NCBI RefSeq assembly: GCF_017583045.1
Contig: NZ_JAGFBF010000005.1
Coordinates: 806,001 to 870,000 of the forward strand
From: Leucobacter tardus
Lineage (GTDB): Bacteria; Actinomycetota; Actinomycetes; Actinomycetales; Microbacteriaceae
Direction: 5' to 3'
DNA: 64,000 bases
The notes under the pieces are model-generated. The model made no database searches and had not been told where the DNA came from. It was given only the letters and a program-made list of their open reading frames with translations. Every line of letters begins with the position of its first letter. Positions within the stretch are counted from its first letter, which is position 1. The position numbers and the translations under genes are program-made. Below are positions 45,446 to 54,126 of this stretch, in pieces.

Positions 45446-46063
45446 TTAGAGGACCCGGGCCGGGGGTGCGGCGATGCGCGATCGCAGTCCGGCGTGGATC
45501 GAGACGTACACGGGGTTCGTCGACCCCGTGAGCCGTGCGAGGTTGTTCACGAGCCCGGTAACGGTATCGGCGACCTCTCTCGGGGAGACTCCCGAGCGCG
45601 GTGTCACACTGACGTGCAGGACCTCGCTGCCCCCGTACCGGCCACCAGAGATCTTCGACGAGACGATCTCGGGCCGCTGAGCGAGCGATTGCTGCAACGC
45701 GTCGGCGGCGAACGTATCGCGGATCACGATGCGTCCCAGATCGTCCTCGCGGACCGCGATGCGGACGCGGTCGCGTCGGCGTCCGGTCAGCATCTTCACG
45801 ATGATGATCACGCAGAGCACTGCGACCAGTGCGCAGGCCACGACCACGACGATGTCGAGCCAGGTGACGGCTGCATCCGGGGTGACCGTTGTCGCCCCTT
45901 GCAGATCCTGCGCCGAGGCGATCGCCGCAGCCCCGCTGCGGGTCCACGTGTCGCCGATCGACGGGAGGAGCGCCGCAAGAGCGGCGAGAGCCCCGCCCGC
46001 AAGCAGCAGGAGACCCGCGATGAGCAGGATGGTGCGGTTGAGACCGCGATTCACATGATTCAT
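45446..46063 (-). CDS. amaP: AmaP-like Asp23 membrane anchor
   Basis: 205 residues. Two membrane segments (about 10-33 and 66-92: LIAGLLLLAGGALAALAALL; LDIVVVVACALVAVLCVIII) followed by a cytosolic Asp23-like half (VRIAVREDDLGRIVIRD ... VTGLVNNLARLTGSTNPVYVSIHAGL, in outline). This is the plan of AmaP, which tethers Asp23 to the membrane in Staphylococcus. ATG overlaps the upstream gene by 4 nt. The gene symbol rests on architecture and context. Confidence 0.68.
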   Translation of the reverse strand: MNHVNRGLNRTILLIAGLLLLAGGALAALAALLPSIGDTWTRSGAAAIASAQDLQGATTVTPDAAVTWLDIVVVVACALVAVLCVIIIVKMLTGRRRDRVRIAVREDDLGRIVIRDTFAADALQQSLAQRPEIVSSKISGGRYGGSEVLHVSVTPRSGVSPREVADTVTGLVNNLARLTGSTNPVYVSIHAGLRSRIAAPPARVL

Positions 46064-46641
46064 GCCGGCTCCTTCTCTCGTGACGCGACCACGTAGACGC
46101 GGACGCGAGGCTCCCGCACGAGACCGAAGCGTTCGATCTCGCGCTCGGCCGATGCCGACACCGCCGAACGATCCACCTCGACCCCGAACGCGGGCCGCAC
46201 CGTCACATCGATGATCCGGTGACCGACGCCGACCGCGATCTCTCGACGGTCGAAACTCAGATCGTTGGCGACGCCCTGGGCAACGGACGCGGCGAGCGCG
46301 CCATGGTCGACGAGCACCACCGGTCCGTCACCCGACAGCCGTTGTTTCGCCAACCGCCCCGGGGCGATCGCGAGAATGATGGACACGACACCGATGAGTC
46401 CCGCGACCACGCCTCCCGCGACGAGGGCGCCTGCCGGCGCCGAGCCGGGAAGCCCAGTGATCCACGTCGCCACCGCACCCGGGGGGGCGAGAAGCGCCGG
46501 CAGCTCGAACGCACGCAGCACCGTTTCCGTCGCCACCCATGCGAGCAGTGCGATGACGAGAACGAGGACAACCGCCGCGGCGAACGAACGGGACGAATGC
46601 GACTCGCGACGCACCACACGTTCCAATGCGCGATCACTCAT
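46060..46641 (-). CDS. DUF6286-type membrane protein of the Asp23 operon
   Basis: 193 residues. Two membrane segments (about 18-42 and 68-94) and a C-terminal strand-helix domain (VVLVDHGALAASVAQGVANDL; IAVGVGHRIIDVTVRPAFGVEVDRSAVSASAEREIERFGL, in outline) resembling Asp23. Second putative membrane anchor of the locus. One base after the upstream Asp23 stop and overlapping amaP. Confidence 0.68.
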   Translation of the reverse strand: MSDRALERVVRRESHSSRSFAAAVVLVLVIALLAWVATETVLRAFELPALLAPPGAVATWITGLPGSAPAGALVAGGVVAGLIGVVSIILAIAPGRLAKQRLSGDGPVVLVDHGALAASVAQGVANDLSFDRREIAVGVGHRIIDVTVRPAFGVEVDRSAVSASAEREIERFGLVREPRVRVYVVASREKEPA

Positions 46642-46642
46642 C

Positions 46643-47026
46643 TCACCTCACCCGCTTTCTCTCGGCGACGTTTGCCCCCGTGATGGTGACGGCGAGGCGG
46701 TGGACCTCTCGGCCCGTCGCCTCACCGACACGGTTCTGCAGTTCGCGTTGCTTCTCGGCAACGTGGTCGAGCACGTTGGCGTGTGCGGCGATCGATGCGT
46801 CATCGCTCAGATCGGGAATCCCGATCTTCGCGTCGACGCGGAGGGCGATGCCTCCTCGCCACTCGCCGAGATCGACGCGGACGTCGCCTCTCGGCACTCC
46901 GAAGACGGTCGCGGCCGTCTCTCGGGCGACTTTCTCGAGCACCTGTTCGCGGACACGCACTCGACCCGGAACGACTGGGGACCCGTCACCGCCCTGCTTC
47001 AGCAGGTCAGCTTCGGGGCCCATCAC
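46643..47026 (-). CDS. Asp23-like protein, second copy
   Basis: 127 residues, soluble. VREQVLEKVARETAATVFGVPRGDVRVDLGEWRGGIALRVDAKIGI followed by HVAEKQRELQNRVGEATGREVHRLAVTITG (both in outline) gives the Asp23 strand-helix-helix-strand order. Coupled by ATGA overlaps on its upstream side. Confidence 0.7.
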   Translation of the reverse strand: MMGPEADLLKQGGDGSPVVPGRVRVREQVLEKVARETAATVFGVPRGDVRVDLGEWRGGIALRVDAKIGIPDLSDDASIAAHANVLDHVAEKQRELQNRVGEATGREVHRLAVTITGANVAERKRVR

Positions 47027-47211
47027 GAGCTCCTACGGCCGGTGAATGCTCCGAAGATCGCATTCGCATTCGTCCGCCCGCTGGCCAGGGCGCCGATGAG
47101 CGCCCCGATGACCATGAAGACCGCGACGAGGAGGAACCCCCAGAAGCCGAAGAGCAGCGCGGCGATCGCCAGCGCGGCACCGATCAGTGCGCCGGTTGCG
47201 ACGGGGCTCAT
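47023..47211 (-). CDS. Small membrane protein, DUF2273-like
   Basis: 62 residues, two closely packed membrane segments (GALIGAALAIAALLFGFWGFLLVAVFMVIGALIGALASG, residues about 7-45, in outline). Position between two asp23 genes is that of DUF2273 proteins in other envelope-stress operons. ATGA overlaps on both sides. Confidence 0.72.
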   Translation of the reverse strand: MSPVATGALIGAALAIAALLFGFWGFLLVAVFMVIGALIGALASGRTNANAIFGAFTGRRSS

Positions 47212-47711
47212 GAGACACGCTGCTCGGTGTCGTCTTCGTGATCTTCGCCCGGGAGGTGCACGTCGTTCACGTCCACGTTCACCTCGACGACCTCGAGGCC
47301 GACCAGACGGGTGATGGCGTCCGTGACGGAGACGCGCACATTCTCTGCGACCGTCTGGATCGGGGCCGGGTAATCGACGACGATGGTGAGATCGACCGCC
47401 GCCTGCGTCTCGCCGACCTCGACCTTCACGCCCTGCGTGAGGTCGGTGGCGTTGATCGCGTCACGGATCGCGCCGAATGCCCGGGCACCGCCGCCGCCGA
47501 GCGCGAACACGCCGGAGACCTCGCGGGCCGCGATGCCTGCCACCTTGGCGACGACATCATTCGCGATGGTCGTGCGGCCGCTCGCGTCGACGTCACCCTG
47601 GGTGTGGGGCGTCGCGGGGCGATCCACTCGACCGACCGATGCGGGAGCCTTCGCTGCGGACGCGCCCTTGGCGGTCTCGGGAGCCGTGGCGTTGACCTGT
47701 TCGTTCGACAT
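47208..47711 (-). CDS. asp23: Asp23/Gls24 family envelope stress response protein
   Basis: 167 residues. After an Ala/Thr-rich N-terminus comes GRTTIANDVVAKVAGIAAREVSGVFALGGG (residues about 45-74), then VKVEVGETQAAVDLTIVVDYPAPIQTVAENVRVSVTDAITRLVGLEVVEVNVDVNDV, the full Asp23 domain (quoted in parts: AAVDLTIVVDYPAPIQTVAE, GLEVVEVNVDVND). ATG at 47709-47711 with GGAAGGA seven bases upstream. Head of a six-gene operon ending in csbD. Confidence 0.88.
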   Translation of the reverse strand: MSNEQVNATAPETAKGASAAKAPASVGRVDRPATPHTQGDVDASGRTTIANDVVAKVAGIAAREVSGVFALGGGGARAFGAIRDAINATDLTQGVKVEVGETQAAVDLTIVVDYPAPIQTVAENVRVSVTDAITRLVGLEVVEVNVDVNDVHLPGEDHEDDTEQRVS

Positions 47712-47733
47712 GTGCAGTGTCCTTCCGTGTGAG
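47709..47733 (-). repeat. Leader element shared with csbD, copy at asp23
   Basis: AAGGACACTGCACATG core preceded by CTCACACGG; near-identical to 45382-45407. Present at the first and last gene of the operon. Confidence 0.6.
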
Positions 47734-47811
47734 AAAAGCAGCACGCTGGTGTGGGTGACCCGCGTACCGTGCGCTCGAACATCGCGCTACAGATAGGACG
47801 GATGAGGGGCG

Positions 47812-47842
47812 CGAATCGTCACAGATTCGTCGAACTTTTTTT
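47812..47842 (+). terminator. Orphan hairpin plus T-run, plus strand
   Basis: CGAATC-GTCACA-GATTCG followed after 6 nt by seven T (47836-47842). No plus-strand gene ends here; both flanking genes are on the minus strand. May end an antisense or small RNA, or act as an operator of the asp23 promoter. Confidence 0.35.
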
Positions 47843-47864
47843 CGCGGACGTCGGAACGCCGTGA

Positions 47865-48317
47865 TCAGAGGAGCCCGGTGACCCGGTACGAGATCACCTC
47901 GCGGAGGAACAGGCTGGTCGATGTCCGGTTGATGCCCGGGCAGAGTCTGATCTCCTCGCTCACCCGGTAGAGGTCGTCAGGATCTCGCGCGACCACTCGC
48001 AGCAGCAGATCCGTACTCCCCGCGGGAGCGAAGCACTCCAGCACCTCCGGGATGCCGGCGAGCGCTGCGATGGCCTCGGAGATCTGATGCTGATCGAGTT
48101 CCACTTGCACACTGGCGCCGACCGGACGGCCGAGCGCTGCCGGACTCACGCGCGCGCTGTGCGCCCGGAGCGCTCCCGATGCGGCGAGTTTCTCGAGGCG
48201 CGCCTGCACCGTACCGCGTGCGAGGCCCAAGCGCCCCGCGATCATGGCCGTGGGCATGCGTGCATCGTCGTCGAGCAGACGCAGGATGCGTCGGTCGGTC
48301 GCATCGAGATCAGGCAT
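47865..48317 (-). CDS. Lrp/AsnC family regulator (MFS-linked)
   Basis: 150 residues: winged HTH (DATDRRILRLLDDDARMPTAMIAGRLGLARGTVQARLEKL, in outline: MIAGRLGLARGTVQARLEKL) and a RAM domain (VEVELDQHQISE-like, here VQVELDQHQISEAIAAL; GSTDLLLRVVARDPDDLYRV). Divergent from an MFS gene it probably controls. ATG at 48315-48317; a GTG three codons upstream is possible. Effector unknown. Confidence 0.85.
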   Translation of the reverse strand: MPDLDATDRRILRLLDDDARMPTAMIAGRLGLARGTVQARLEKLAASGALRAHSARVSPAALGRPVGASVQVELDQHQISEAIAALAGIPEVLECFAPAGSTDLLLRVVARDPDDLYRVSEEIRLCPGINRTSTSLFLREVISYRVTGLL

Positions 48318-48355
48318 TGTGACCACTTTCTGCAGAAGACAACGACATGAAACCC

Positions 48356-48370
48356 ATCATATTGATCAAT
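48356..48370 (-). promoter_or_regulatory. Promoter and palindrome of the MFS-linked AsnC gene
   Basis: -10 TATGAT on the minus strand (48356-48361) directly abuts the palindrome ATTGATCAAT (48361-48370). Probably an autoregulatory site in the divergent region. Confidence 0.45.
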
Positions 48371-48451
48371 TCACCATCGTGGACTTGCGCACATCGGTAC
48401 TGCGTTGATGAACTGTTCTCGCACCGCGCACACCAGCGCGGGCACTGCACT

Positions 48452-48473
48452 CGTTCGCACCACCCCGCGAACG
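48452..48473 (+). other. Leader hairpin 1 of the MFS gene
   Basis: CGTTCGC-N8-GCGAACG, perfect 7-bp inverted repeat 42-64 nt before the MFS start. Confidence 0.5.
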
Positions 48474-48478
48474 ATGAG

Positions 48479-48499
48479 GAATGCCCCACCCCGGCATTC
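48479..48499 (+). other. Leader hairpin 2 of the MFS gene
   Basis: GAATGCC-N7-GGCATTC, perfect 7-bp inverted repeat ending 2 nt before the GAAGGAG ribosome binding site. With hairpin 1 it forms a tandem stem-loop leader. Confidence 0.5.
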
Positions 48500-48515
48500 G
48501 CGAAGGAGCCCTGTC

Positions 48516-49847
48516 ATGCGCGTTGACCCGACGATGCTCAGCACCCCGAGCCGGTCGCGTCCCCCGGCATCCCGAGACATGCGACGACACATGCGCATCG
48601 TCCTCACGGTCATCGCGCTGTTCACCTTGCTCGTCAGCGCCAACCTCAGCACCCCGCTGTATCCGCTGCTGCAGGACGCGCTCGGGATCGAAGCCGTCGG
48701 CACCACGGTCGCGTTCTCGAGCTACGTGCTCGCGTTGATCGTCGGACTCCTGCTCTTCAGGCGCGTCGCGGACACGGCCAACCGCCGCACCGTGCTCGTT
48801 GCCTCCCTCATCGCCGCAGCGCTGTCGACGGCAGCGCTCGCTTGCGCTCCCACTCTCGGCTGGTTCTCCGTCGCGCGCGCCGTGCAGGGTGTTGCCGTGG
48901 CGTGCGCAACGGGGATCGGCTCGGGAGCGCTGCGAGCGCTGCTGCCGGGGCGACCGTCGGTCGTCGGCCGGTTGACCTTGCTCGCGACATCCGGCGGCGT
49001 GGCAGCCGGTCCCGTCGTCGGCGGCGTTCTCTCCACCGGCAGCAATCCCCTCGTGCTGCCGTACCTCTCCGTCGCGACCGTCCTGATCGCCCTGGTCCCG
49101 ATCGTGCTGGTCGTCGCGCCGCACGCAGCGTGCGCGCCCGCGCCGCTCAACGGCGCGATCGCGCTTCCCGACGCACCACCCTCGGCGCGCACGTCCGATC
49201 GCCCGTTCCCGCCCGGTGCGGCGACGCAGCATCGCACGTTCCGCGTGGCCGCAGCAACGGGTTTCCTGAGCTTCGCGGTCTTCGGGTTCTGCCTCTCGCT
49301 CGCGCCGACCCACTTCGCCGCGATCGCCCAGACCGAGTCGCGCCCGTTGATCGGAGCGCTCGCCGCCATCGTCCTCGGATCCTCCGCCCTGGTCCAGATC
49401 ATTCCGCTCAGTGGACGGTGGCGCCTCCCCTCGGGTCTCGCCGCCCTCGCGGTCGCGCTCATCGGACTCGCGGCGGCCGGTTCCGTGGGGAGCGTGTGGT
49501 TCCTCGTCGTCACCTGTGCGGTCGCGGGCGTCGGTCAGGGCATCGCGTTCCAGGCCGCATTCACTGCGGCCACCGCCGCGGTCGACCCCCGTCACCACGC
49601 GTCGACGGTCAGCGCCATCTACACCGTCACCTATCTCGGCAGCGCGCTCCCCGTGATCGCGCTCGGGATACTGACCGACCGCATCGGCCTGTTCCACTCC
49701 GTGACGGTGTTCGCGATCGTGATCGCGGCGGGGTGCGCGGCACTCGCGATCACCGCGGCTGCGCGTCCGTCCGCCCCGGTACCTGTTTCCGGATCGGTGC
49801 TCACTCGGCGAGCGCCGCGAGAGCACGGCGATCGGCCTCGGCAGTGA
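48516..49847 (+). CDS. MFS transporter
   Basis: 443 residues, 12 predicted membrane segments; likely proton-driven exporter of the drug/sugar efflux type. The cytosolic TM2-TM3 loop [13 protein letters not shown] is the MFS motif A position, and [23 protein letters not shown] is the TM4/TM5 motif region. ATG at 48516 after GAAGGAG (7-nt spacer). The first ~25 residues are basic. Substrate unknown; the divergent AsnC regulator hints at an amino acid or derivative. Its 3' end overlaps the convergent gntR by 47 nt. Confidence 0.85.
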   Translation: MRVDPTMLSTPSRSRPPASRDMRRHMRIVLTVIALFTLLVSANLSTPLYPLLQDALGIEAVGTTVAFSSYVLALIVGLLLFRRVADTANRRTVLVASLIAAALSTAALACAPTLGWFSVARAVQGVAVACATGIGSGALRALLPGRPSVVGRLTLLATSGGVAAGPVVGGVLSTGSNPLVLPYLSVATVLIALVPIVLVVAPHAACAPAPLNGAIALPDAPPSARTSDRPFPPGAATQHRTFRVAAATGFLSFAVFGFCLSLAPTHFAAIAQTESRPLIGALAAIVLGSSALVQIIPLSGRWRLPSGLAALAVALIGLAAAGSVGSVWFLVVTCAVAGVGQGIAFQAAFTAATAAVDPRHHASTVSAIYTVTYLGSALPVIALGILTDRIGLFHSVTVFAIVIAAGCAALAITAAARPSAPVPVSGSVLTRRAPREHGDRPRQ

Positions 49848-50553
49848 GCAACGGCGCGAATCGGTTCGCCACCGCCTGCCGAGCGATCCGACTCGCCTCA
49901 CCGGCGTCGCGCTGCTCGATGGCGGCGAAGAGGCCGCGATCGATACGGGCGGATTCGAGTTTGACCCGATTGTCGTGGTGCTCCCCCGCCGCATCGCGCT
50001 GCATCAAGCGCAAGAGGACGCCGGCGACGGCTTCTCCGCTCAATTGCAACATCTGATTGCCGCTTGCAGCCCAGATGGCCTCGTGGAACTCGAGGTCGGC
50101 ATCGGCGAACGAATCGGCGTTCGACACCGCGTCCCGCTCCATACGATCGATCGCGACGCTCATGCGGCTCAGCTGCCCGTCGTCGTGCTTGATCGCCGCG
50201 AGGCGGCATGCGGAGCCCTCGAGGATCACGCGGTACTCGACGAGATCGGCGACCTCGACGGCGTCGGTGCCGACGAGTGCGCGGAGGGATCGGGACAGCG
50301 TCTTCGCCGATGGTGCCAGCACGACCGGGCCGCCGCGGGTTCCGGGCCGGGATTCGAGGAGGCCCATGCTCTGCAGAATCCTGAGTGCTTCGCGAATGGT
50401 CGGACGGCTCACTCCGAACTGCACCATGAGCTCGCGTTCACTGGGCAGCTGCGCCCCCACGGGGATCTCTCCGGAGAGGATCGCGCGTTCGATCTGGTCG
50501 ACGATCCGCTCGTAGGTGTGGACCGGTACGGCCGGCTCGAAAGTGTGGGACAT
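49801..50553 (-). CDS. FadR-subfamily GntR regulator
   Basis: 250 residues. N-terminal winged HTH ([42 protein letters not shown], in outline: [20 protein letters not shown], about residues 37-56) and an FCD ligand domain with the metal-type residues D and H in [19 protein letters not shown] at 50551-50553. Divergent from the importer operon. Its promoter (-35 TGGTCA, 17 nt, -10 TAGGAT) overlaps the candidate operator TGGTCAGGCCA, implying autoregulation. Proposed local regulator of the catabolic island 50719-60936. Confidence 0.88.
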   Translation of the reverse strand: MSHTFEPAVPVHTYERIVDQIERAILSGEIPVGAQLPSERELMVQFGVSRPTIREALRILQSMGLLESRPGTRGGPVVLAPSAKTLSRSLRALVGTDAVEVADLVEYRVILEGSACRLAAIKHDDGQLSRMSVAIDRMERDAVSNADSFADADLEFHEAIWAASGNQMLQLSGEAVAGVLLRLMQRDAAGEHHDNRVKLESARIDRGLFAAIEQRDAGEASRIARQAVANRFAPLLTAEADRRALAALAE

Positions 50554-50623
50554 CGGCGTTCGAGGCCTCTCTGCAGGGGACGCGTTCTCGGGGCGCGCGC
50601 ATGCGGCCGTCGAAGATGACCCG

Positions 50624-50652
50624 ATCCTACCTGTCAGGGAGTGGCCTGACCA
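50624..50652 (-). promoter_or_regulatory. gntR promoter
   Basis: -35 TGGTCA (50647-50652), 17-nt spacer, -10 TAGGAT (50624-50629) on the minus strand, about 70 nt before the start. Confidence 0.6.
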
Positions 50653-50678
50653 TGTACCCTCGTGAGATGATCGACGTG
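50639..50678. promoter_or_regulatory. Candidate GntR operator and second shared element, importer promoter
   Basis: GAGTGGCCTGACCAT (50639-50653) and ATGATCGACGTG (50667-50678). The core TGG-N5-CCA reads TGGTCAGGCCA on the minus strand, close to the TGGTNNNACCA consensus of FadR-type operators. A partly overlapping GTCAGG-N6-CCTGAC inverted repeat spans 50633-50650. Both elements recur at 59753-59791. Confidence 0.65.
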
Positions 50679-50718
50679 TTCGATCTCGGTACACCTCCGG
50701 ACCACACCCAGGGAAGCA

Positions 50719-52239
50719 ATGATGCAACGTCCTTCGACCATCTTCACCACCGCACTTGCCGCTGCCGGCGCGCTCGCACTCGCGGGATGCACGGCCGGCG
50801 CCGGCAGCACGACCGAGGGCGGGGGCGGTGACACCCCCGATTCCGCCACGATCGCGCTGACCGGAACCCCGACGAACCTTGACTTCACGACCACCGCGGG
50901 CTCCGCGATTCCGCAGGCCATGATGTCGAACGTCTACGAAGGTCTGGTCGAGGTCGATCAGGAGGGCGAGATCGTGCCGCTCCTGGCGAGCGACTGGTCC
51001 GTCAGCGACGACCGCAAGACCTACACGTTCACGCTCGAGGAGGGCGTCACCTTCTCGAACGGTGCGGATTTCACCGCCGAGGACGTGAAGTTCAGCTTCG
51101 ACCGCGTCGAATCCGACTGGGTCTCCAGCCTGAAGTCGAAGATGGACGTCGTCGACGAGGTCGAGGTGCTCGGCGACCACGAAGTCGCGGTGCGCTTGGA
51201 GCGACCGTCCAATGCGTGGCTCTTCGACCTCGCGACCCCTGTCGGAGCGATCTTCACCCCCGACGGCGTCGACGACCTCGCGAATGCGCCCGTCGGCACC
51301 GGCCCGTACACCGTGGACACCTGGACCCCCAACGAGCGCATCGTGCTCGGCACGCGCGACGATTACTGGGGCGAGCGCCCCGGGGTCGACGAGGTCACCC
51401 TGCGCTACTTCGCGGACGCGACGGCGACGACCAATGCCCTGCAGACCGGCGACGTCGACGCGATCGCGAACCTGCAGGCGCCCGAACTGCTGTCGAGCTT
51501 CGAGTCGGACGACGCGTTCACCATTCTGAGCGGCACTTCGAGCGGCGAGGTCTCCCTCTCGCTCAACAACCAGGCGGAGCCCTTCGACGACGTCCGAGTG
51601 CGCCAGGCGGTCCTCTACGCCCTCGACGAGCAGGCGATCCTCGACACCGCATGGAACGGGTACGGCACGTTGCAGGCGACCTATGCGACGCCGACCGATC
51701 CCTACTACGAGGACCTGACGGACGTGTACGCCCACGACCCCGACCGGGCGCGCGAACTGCTGCAGGAGGCGGGTCACGAGAGCCTCGACATCACCTTCAC
51801 GGTGCCGACGCGACCCTACGCGCAGGCCGTCTCCGAGATCGTCGTCTCGCAGCTCGCCGACGTGGGCATCAACGCGACGATCGAATCGTCCGAGTTCCCG
51901 GCCGTCTGGCTCGACGAGGTCTTCACGAACCACGACTACCAGATGACGACCGTGCTCGCCGTCGAGGCCCGCGACATGCTCACCGTGTTCAACGACCCCG
52001 ACTACTACATCGGGTACGACAACTCGGAGATCGCGCCGATCGCGGCAGCCGCCGACGAGGCCGACGAAGCCGGGTACATCTCGGGAATGCAGGAGGTCTC
52101 CGAGAAGATCGTGGAAGACGCCGCATCCGGGGTGCTCTTCCTCTTCCCGAACATCGTCGTCGCCAAGGCGGACCTGCAGGGGCTGCCCGAGAACGCCATC
52201 GTCGAGGCGCTGAACCTCGGCGACCTGAGCTGGCAGTAA
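50719..52239 (+). CDS. ABC transporter substrate-binding lipoprotein, family 5 (peptide/nickel type)
   Basis: 506 residues. Signal peptide with lipobox LALAGC (C24 lipidated). SBP_bac_5 features: VYEGLVEVDQEGEIVPLLASDWSVSDDRKTYTFTLEEGVTFSNGADFTAEDVKFSFDRV (in outline: LEEGVTFSNGADFTAEDVKF), PVGTGPYTVDTWTPNERIVL and VRQAVLYALDEQAIL. Delivers a peptide- or amide-like solute to the downstream permeases. First gene of importer-amidase operon. Ligand unknown. Confidence 0.92.
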   Translation: MMQRPSTIFTTALAAAGALALAGCTAGAGSTTEGGGGDTPDSATIALTGTPTNLDFTTTAGSAIPQAMMSNVYEGLVEVDQEGEIVPLLASDWSVSDDRKTYTFTLEEGVTFSNGADFTAEDVKFSFDRVESDWVSSLKSKMDVVDEVEVLGDHEVAVRLERPSNAWLFDLATPVGAIFTPDGVDDLANAPVGTGPYTVDTWTPNERIVLGTRDDYWGERPGVDEVTLRYFADATATTNALQTGDVDAIANLQAPELLSSFESDDAFTILSGTSSGEVSLSLNNQAEPFDDVRVRQAVLYALDEQAILDTAWNGYGTLQATYATPTDPYYEDLTDVYAHDPDRARELLQEAGHESLDITFTVPTRPYAQAVSEIVVSQLADVGINATIESSEFPAVWLDEVFTNHDYQMTTVLAVEARDMLTVFNDPDYYIGYDNSEIAPIAAAADEADEAGYISGMQEVSEKIVEDAASGVLFLFPNIVVAKADLQGLPENAIVEALNLGDLSWQ

Positions 52240-52263
52240 CCGAACGGCACCGGAGCGCATCCC

Positions 52264-53213
52264 ATGGCGGTCAGACTGCTCATCAACCTCGCACGATTCG
52301 TGGCGACGTACTTCGTCGCCACGATCGTGGTGTTCCTGTTCATGCGTCTGATCCCCGGGGATCCCGCTCAGGTCGCCCTCGGCGTCAACGCCACCCCGGA
52401 ACTCCTCGTGCAGACGCGTGCCGAATTCGGCACTGATCGTCCGCTCATCCAGCAGTACTTCGACTGGTCGGGCGGCCTGCTCCGCGGAGACTTCGGCATC
52501 TCGTACGTCACCCGCACGGACATCAGCCCGATGGTGCTCGACAAGGTCCAGGTGAGCCTGATCCTCGTGCTCACCGCGATGGCGATCGCGCTGCTCGTCG
52601 CGATCCCGCTGGGCACCTGGGCCGCCGTCAAGCACCGCAACCTCTCGGGCGTCGTCATCGGCGTCGGGTCTCAGATCGGCGTCGCGATCCCCGGGTTCCT
52701 CGCCGGCATCCTCCTCGTCATCGTCTTCGCCGTCGGTCTCGGCTGGTTGCCCGCGAACGGGTGGACGGCACCGGTGGAGGATTTCGGCGACTTCCTGCGC
52801 CGCCTGATCCTGCCCGTCCTCGCACTCGCCTCGGTGCAGGGCGCGATCCTGACCCGCTACGTACGGTCGGCGGTGCTCGAGGTGATGAGTGAGGACTACC
52901 TCCGCACGGCACGGGCGAAGGGGCTCGGCAAGACCGAGGCGCTCATCAAGCACGGACTGCGCAATGCCGCGATCCCCGTCATCACCGTGACCGGCGTGCA
53001 GATCGCCGCCCTCATCATCGGCGCCGTGGTGATCGAGCGGGTATTCGTGATCCCGGGACTCGGATCCATGCTGCTCGATGCGGTCGGCAACCGCGACCTG
53101 CTCACGGTGCAGTCGGTCGTCATGGTGCTGGTCGCCATCACCCTGATACTGAACCTGGTGGTCGACATCCTCTACACGGTCGTCGACCCGCGCTTGCGAA
53201 AGGGTGCGAACGC

Positions 53214-53217
<4 letters not shown>
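52264..53217 (+). CDS. Dipeptide-type ABC permease, DppB-like
   Basis: 317 residues, six membrane segments, N-terminal TM plus BPD_transp_1 domain; FMRLIPGDPAQVALG and RTARAKGLGKTEALIKHGLRNA (EAA loop, in outline: ARAKGLGKTEALIKHGLRNA) are canonical. Pairs with the next permease; 4-nt overlap. Confidence 0.93.
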
Positions 53218-54125
<908 letters not shown>

Positions 54126-54126
54126 T

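Noticed and set aside
50601-50831. 76-codon plus-strand frame upstream of the lipoprotein gene
   Set aside because: It covers the gntR promoter and operator and runs into the lipoprotein in another frame; no ribosome binding site.
49801-52953. Minus-strand open frame of about 1050 codons spanning the importer genes
   Set aside because: Only its last 251 codons (gntR) are real. The rest lies antisense to the lipoprotein and permease genes, which have clear signal, lipobox and transporter motifs.
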